64,000 bases of DNA from Flavobacteriaceae bacterium NBU2977. GTDB lineage: Bacteria > Bacteroidota > Bacteroidia > Flavobacteriales > Flavobacteriaceae. Under the pieces are notes generated by a model. It made no database searches, was not told the origin of the DNA, and saw nothing but the letters and a program-made list of their open reading frames with translations. This document shows positions 57,301 through 64,000 of this stretch, piece after piece. The number at the start of each line of letters is the position of its first letter. Positions within the stretch are counted from its first letter, which is position 1. The stretch covers positions 277,015 to 341,014 of the forward strand of contig JAIOUW010000004.1 of the NCBI GenBank assembly GCA_019931105.1, written 5' to 3'. The translations under genes and the position numbers were made by a program.

Positions 57301-57610
57301 AGGTGACAACCAAATGGGTTTTTCTACCGATTATGGCGAAGGTCAAATATATTTGGCCAGTTTGACAGAAGGTAGTATGGCCGACATGGACTCGGGTACC
57401 TCAGGTTATGTTGATGATGATGGCAATACTGACAATACGAACAAATTTAGGTTTACCGTTTCCCTTCCTCCGGGAACCACTCTGGGCGACCTTATAACGG
57501 CAACGGCCACGCTCGCCAATTCAACTTCCGAATTCTCTCCGATGAGCGTCATAAAGGCATATACCTTGATTACCAATCGTAGAATTACGTATAGGGTAAA
57601 AAAGAATTAG
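54320..57610 (+). CDS. adhesin-like surface protein with parallel beta-helix region
   Basis: The 1096-residue protein has a signal peptide (MRSFFKLLFFTLFLVPSVAWSQ); a domain of about 110 residues shared with the next gene (VNWPSWSSENRVIFRDPSN, CNPAAC, LLLQDTWGDGWNGTNPYVRV); a large beta-rich region with GGWSLIVFY, as in DUF11/cell-surface proteins; a Cna-B/SdrD-like domain (GFVFEDVDYGGGPGRNL); and from about residue 700 a parallel beta-helix (NNGIVRNLAVYANDNSGIRLEG type repeats with NNHI/ENTI turns). It ends ITNRRITYRVKKN, also shared with the next gene. No typical T9SS sorting domain is visible, so how it is attached is not clear. Confidence 0.8.
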   Translation: MRSFFKLLFFTLFLVPSVAWSQVNITIEVNWPSWSSENRVIFRDPSNTQIGASICNPAACFNGAGNNSYNNIGSPASYPGIALGTGYSLLLQDTWGDGWNGTNPYVRVYQDGVAIVETSLTGGTSAVVTFDIVANPIPFNQNLILFEEFDGYIGYTSTGNTLRAASNTSNACSILTSSSNTLTSAIPAGGTIDRAYLYWAHSGDTADTQVTFEGNTITADRTYGSAITNRNFFGSVSDVTDIIAGITDPSTNVFDFSGLTIDTSSKYCNSATVMGGWSLIVFYTDLSLPASTINLYEGFHGESNSSSTYTLDGFFAIGASGSKTTALSWEGDQTLSNNEGLTVTTGLGTFPLVGDGDNTLGNANPFNSTIFDNTGAMTVNNTNAHGMDLDTYDVSAFIQPGETSVTTNIQSGQDFVILNAVVLKVPSNLITGFVFEDVDYGGGPGRNLTASSGVPIPNTTVEMYNSGGTLIQSTTTDATGRYVFAGMANGLYNVRVVNESVRSTRGGGTGCTDCIPVQTFRKNYLLSTLTDVTNEVGGANPSGSDPAAGTLAGAQTVASVTILNEGVAGLDFGFNFNTIVNTNEDGQGSLEQFIVNSNALAETGMDIEANSIFDPIAGTDVSIFMIPPTGDPLGRTADSNYASGFFDISISNGNPMTAITDNNTWIDGRTQTAYSGDTNTGTIGAGGSPVGTSAVSLPTYDLPEIQVHRDGGDVFKINANNGIVRNLAVYANDNSGIRLEGGSTNVIANLIGVNALGSNAGNISYGIEVIDGENTIEGNYIATNSDTAVWIEDSISTTIQNNHITSNGDAPCDDNITIIGGTGIVIQHNLIENAAALGIDGDDISGNIIISENTITGSGRDGGSCSGNIENAGILLDGDNSSISNNIIASNGGPGLVLAGGNTSGNLISQNSFYANGTSSPALGIDLDLSDGIGDGVTLNDNGDTDNGPNGAMNFPIISGAFVSGTNIVIEGWSRPGATIEVFHSDINEGTASVGDNQMGFSTDYGEGQIYLASLTEGSMADMDSGTSGYVDDDGNTDNTNKFRFTVSLPPGTTLGDLITATATLANSTSEFSPMSVIKAYTLITNRRITYRVKKN

Positions 57611-57858
57611 AAAATTCCTACGAAACCAAAAGTTTTTTAAGCTTTATTTGGTCTGTAACATGTGATATATCAATGACTTATGGAGCCTTTTAAACGAGTG
57701 ACAACAGATTGTTCTATTTTCACAACTTCATACTCTTCGACCCGCAACATTATTTTTTTCACCTAAAACATCAGTACTAGTTTTGTCTTATAGTATGATT
57801 TGACCGTTACGATTGGCTTTAACGGCGTTTCGTTCTAAGTATTGGACAATAACTTTAG

Positions 57859-60021
57859 ATGGATTACACTTCAAATTTTGGCACAAAAAGATTAATTGCG
57901 TTTATATTTTTAGCGTTCACCACATTCTTTTGTTTCGGCCAGGCTATCATTACTATTGAAGTAAATTGGCCCAATTGGTCATCTGAGAACAGGGTTACGT
58001 TTCGCGATCCTTCAAATGCACAGATTGGGGCAAGTATATGTAATCCGGCGGCATGTTTCAATGGGTCGGGAAACAATTCGTACTATAATATAGGTAGCCC
58101 GGCGACATATACCGGTATAGCCTATGGTAGCGGATACTCCCTATTACTTCAAGATACCTATGGCGATGGATGGAACGGAGTCGGTTCCTATGTACGTGTT
58201 TACCAAGATGGTATCTTGATATTGAATACCGATTTGACCGGAGGTATTTCCTCGACAGTATCTTTCAATATATTGGCACCATCGCCGACCCTTTCAATAA
58301 ACGACGTATCGGTAAATGAAAATACTGGTGTAGCGACATTTACGGTTACGCACGTTGGAAATCCCACTATTGGCCCGTTCACGGCAACATATACTACCGT
58401 CAATGGTACGGCTCTCGCGGGAAGCGATTATACTTCGAGTACCGGCACCCTTAACTTCAATGGAACCGCAGGTGACACGGAGCAAATTACCATTATTATC
58501 ATCGATGAAACTGTATTGGAACCTGATGAAGACTTTCTCGTTCAGTTCACTGGTGCCTCCGATGGTACGGTAAATATCTCGGATACGGCCACCGGAACGA
58601 TTTTGAACGATGATAATGACCCAAATTCGACAAGACCCTACCAAGAACGCTATTCAATGAATTTAAAGGGAGATTTTCTTATGCGGGGTAACACTAACTT
58701 AAGATGTGTGTCCAATTGCCCTTCAAGTCCTACCTCGAATAACCCATCCGTAGTTATGGGATACATAGATGTAGATTCAGATGGTACTACCGTGAACTCA
58801 AGTAGCAGTAATTTTTCCATTCCCGCGGGAGCGACCGTTCAATGGGCCGGACTTTACTGGGGCGGTATGTACAATAGTAGCAATAGTGGTATAACAAACC
58901 CGCCAGGAACCCTTAATATAGATCAGGTAAAGTTTAAAACTCCTTCTGCCGGAACATATGCTACCATTGATGCTGAAATTCGAAATATTGAGACCACGCA
59001 ATTCTCGGGTTGGAGAACTTTCATGTCGTTCGCCGAGGTTACCGATTTAGTGCAATCGGGCGGCAACGGTAATTATTTTGTCGCTGATATCGCATTGACG
59101 ACCGGAAGCTCTTTTACCGGGCCACATGGAGGATGGACAATGGTCATTGTGTACAATGACCCAACCGATAGTACTAGAAATGTGAGTATTTGGGACGGTT
59201 TTGATTTTTTTGGCTTTGGAGCCAATGATACCTTCACTGTTACCGATTTGTTGACCCCTGCAACGGGTGCTTTTGAGACCCATGCCGGTTATTATGGTAT
59301 GGATGGCGAAGCGAGTCATACAGGCGACTATGTTAGCATTAATGGTACGGCATTGTCAAATGGGCTCAACCCGAATAATAACACATTGAATGGTACAATT
59401 ACCGAGTACGGGACTGATGTTGGCGGGAGAAACCCAAATTTCGGATACAGTTGGGGGGTAGATATCGATATGTTCGATGCCACCGGTTCGGTGCCGAATG
59501 GTGCTACTAGTTTGAATGTTCAATTGGGAAGCAGCAATGAAGGTATTTGGGGCGGTGTTTTCGCCGTTTCAAATGAAATAGCATTTCCGGCCGTGTCAAG
59601 CAAGTCTTTCAGCCCATCAACTATCGTGCAAGGAGATGAATCTACGGTAACGATTATTGTCGATAACCCATCTAGGGGAGTGGACCTGACGAATTTTAGT
59701 ATGACCGATACCTTCCCCGCGGGCATGCTAATGTCCGCTACGCCGAATGCCAGCTCATCATGCGGGGGTATCCTCAGCGCAATACCTGGTTCCGATAGTT
59801 TTACGATTTCAGGCATAAATGTTCCGGCCGGAAGTTCTTGCACTTTTACATTTGATGTTGAGACTTTGAACATAGGATCTTACCTCAATACGGTTTATCC
59901 TACGGATACCGCAAATGATCAGGGAATTCCGTTTGAAGGTGAATCCTCTGGCACGTTGATAGTAAAGGTAGGAAGTGTGATTACGAACAGAAGAATAACC
60001 TATCGAGTAAATAAAAACTAA
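57859..60021 (+). CDS. adhesin-like surface protein with Calx-beta and DUF11-like domains
   Basis: The 720-residue protein starts with a signal peptide (RLIAFIFLAFTTFFCFGQ), then the same N-terminal domain as the gene before (VNWPNWSSENRVTFRDPSN, CNPAACFNGSGNNSYYNIGS, LLLQDTYGDGWNGVGSYVRV). Next comes a Calx-beta motif (about 155-255; LSINDVSVNENTGVATFTVT, EPDEDFLVQF), which binds calcium, then a beta-rich region (GGWTMVIVYND) and a DUF11-like domain (SKSFSPSTIVQGDESTVTII). The C-terminus is VITNRRITYRVNKN. It is a paralogue of the preceding gene with a different middle, in the manner of modular adhesins. Confidence 0.8.
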   Translation: MDYTSNFGTKRLIAFIFLAFTTFFCFGQAIITIEVNWPNWSSENRVTFRDPSNAQIGASICNPAACFNGSGNNSYYNIGSPATYTGIAYGSGYSLLLQDTYGDGWNGVGSYVRVYQDGILILNTDLTGGISSTVSFNILAPSPTLSINDVSVNENTGVATFTVTHVGNPTIGPFTATYTTVNGTALAGSDYTSSTGTLNFNGTAGDTEQITIIIIDETVLEPDEDFLVQFTGASDGTVNISDTATGTILNDDNDPNSTRPYQERYSMNLKGDFLMRGNTNLRCVSNCPSSPTSNNPSVVMGYIDVDSDGTTVNSSSSNFSIPAGATVQWAGLYWGGMYNSSNSGITNPPGTLNIDQVKFKTPSAGTYATIDAEIRNIETTQFSGWRTFMSFAEVTDLVQSGGNGNYFVADIALTTGSSFTGPHGGWTMVIVYNDPTDSTRNVSIWDGFDFFGFGANDTFTVTDLLTPATGAFETHAGYYGMDGEASHTGDYVSINGTALSNGLNPNNNTLNGTITEYGTDVGGRNPNFGYSWGVDIDMFDATGSVPNGATSLNVQLGSSNEGIWGGVFAVSNEIAFPAVSSKSFSPSTIVQGDESTVTIIVDNPSRGVDLTNFSMTDTFPAGMLMSATPNASSSCGGILSAIPGSDSFTISGINVPAGSSCTFTFDVETLNIGSYLNTVYPTDTANDQGIPFEGESSGTLIVKVGSVITNRRITYRVNKN

Positions 60022-60531
60022 AGATACAACGGTGAACCAAGAACCAAAAAAGAGATGGATTTTCTTACAGGCGTATGGCCGACAAGTACCGTCTTAATTG
60101 GGATAATCGATGAACGAAACTTTAATGAAAACATTAAAATCAAATGATGAAACCTCAAAATTATAGGACTAGACCGTGCATTTTAACACTTACACAACAT
60201 TTATTTTCATGCGGTGGGCATTAAATTAATTTTGTATGGTGTAGTAAATCCGTTTGTAGAACATAACAGGTTTTAAAACAATTATACGAACCCCAAGTAT
60301 GAATAACTTAACCGACTTAATGATTTTTTTTAAGAGTAATGTCCAGTTTGGACAAAATGATGTTAACACATCTTTCTTCCCTACTTCTTTTCCCTTTCAG
60401 GAAAAAGATCAGCAAAAGTCACAACGTATAAGTTAAAGTAGTTCAATGACAAAGTTCGGTGATTCTTTGAAAGGACACTTGGCAGGTTATTGTGAAAAAA
60501 ATAGATATAGTAGAAATAAAGACAGGTTGTC
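60022..60531. other. 510-bp intergenic region before the collagen-like gene
   Basis: AT-rich, no ORF of interest and no tRNA-like fold. I could not find a convincing TTTG-N19-TAnnTTTG promoter; a pyrimidine-rich stretch lies at about 60369-60400. The promoter for the next gene is probably here. Confidence 0.5.

Positions 60532-64000
<3,469 letters not shown>

Overview
The window looks like the chromosome of a marine Flavobacteriaceae bacterium (phylum Bacteroidota), perhaps close to Maribacter/Zobellia/Arenibacter; the genus is a guess. Supporting signs: PorP/SprF, type B C-terminal sorting domain and OmpA/PD40 proteins of the type IX secretion (T9SS) world; a bTHX ribosomal protein; DUF2851 and DUF3467 proteins; promoters of the Bacteroidota type (TTTG, about 19 bases, TAnnTTTG); and almost no Shine-Dalgarno sequences, with strong exceptions at rpsU and rpoC.

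Layout. 1-13 kb: housekeeping genes (NUDIX hydrolase, M14 peptidase, an overlapping cytosolic PAS histidine kinase/receiver pair, coaD, ddl, a membrane PASTA protein, an RluD-type pseudouridine synthase, yaaA, bTHX, a uracil-DNA-glycosylase-like protein, PEP carboxylase). 13.2-13.8 kb: a small secreted protein with a TonB-plug-like tail that is split by an apparent one-base frameshift. 13.8-15.3 kb: M20 peptidase. 15.4-22.8 kb: a complete trpEGDCFBA operon on the minus strand, headed by a classic attenuator (promoter, leader peptide with three consecutive Trp codons, terminator). Four different repeat or insertion-like sequences lie in this operon, one of them a four-helix-bundle gene flanked by a perfect 14-bp inverted repeat. 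22.9-32.7 kb: YceI/MarR, rhodanese, DUF2851, PspC, a TrkA-type K+ channel, an alanine:cation symporter, a helix-hairpin-helix protein, acyl-CoA dehydrogenase, rpsU, a Xer-type recombinase and a hibernation factor. 32.7-46.6 kb: the ancient translation/transcription block tRNA-Thr-Tyr-Gly-Thr, tuf, tRNA-Trp, secE, nusG, rplKAJL, rpoBC, DUF3467. 46.6-48.2 kb: prfC. 48.6-64 kb: a surface-protein region with a T9SS type B cargo protein, PorP/SprF, OmpA/PD40, two paralogous adhesin-like proteins, and a repeat-rich collagen-like protein that runs off the window.

Most notable: the Trp attenuator on a transcript with almost no 5' leader; the accumulation of repeats in the trp operon; the SD exceptions at rpsU and rpoC; GC-rich, internally duplicated blocks inside AT-richer surface-protein genes; and the shared N-terminal domain and C-terminal ITNRRITYRV tail of the two adhesin-like paralogues.
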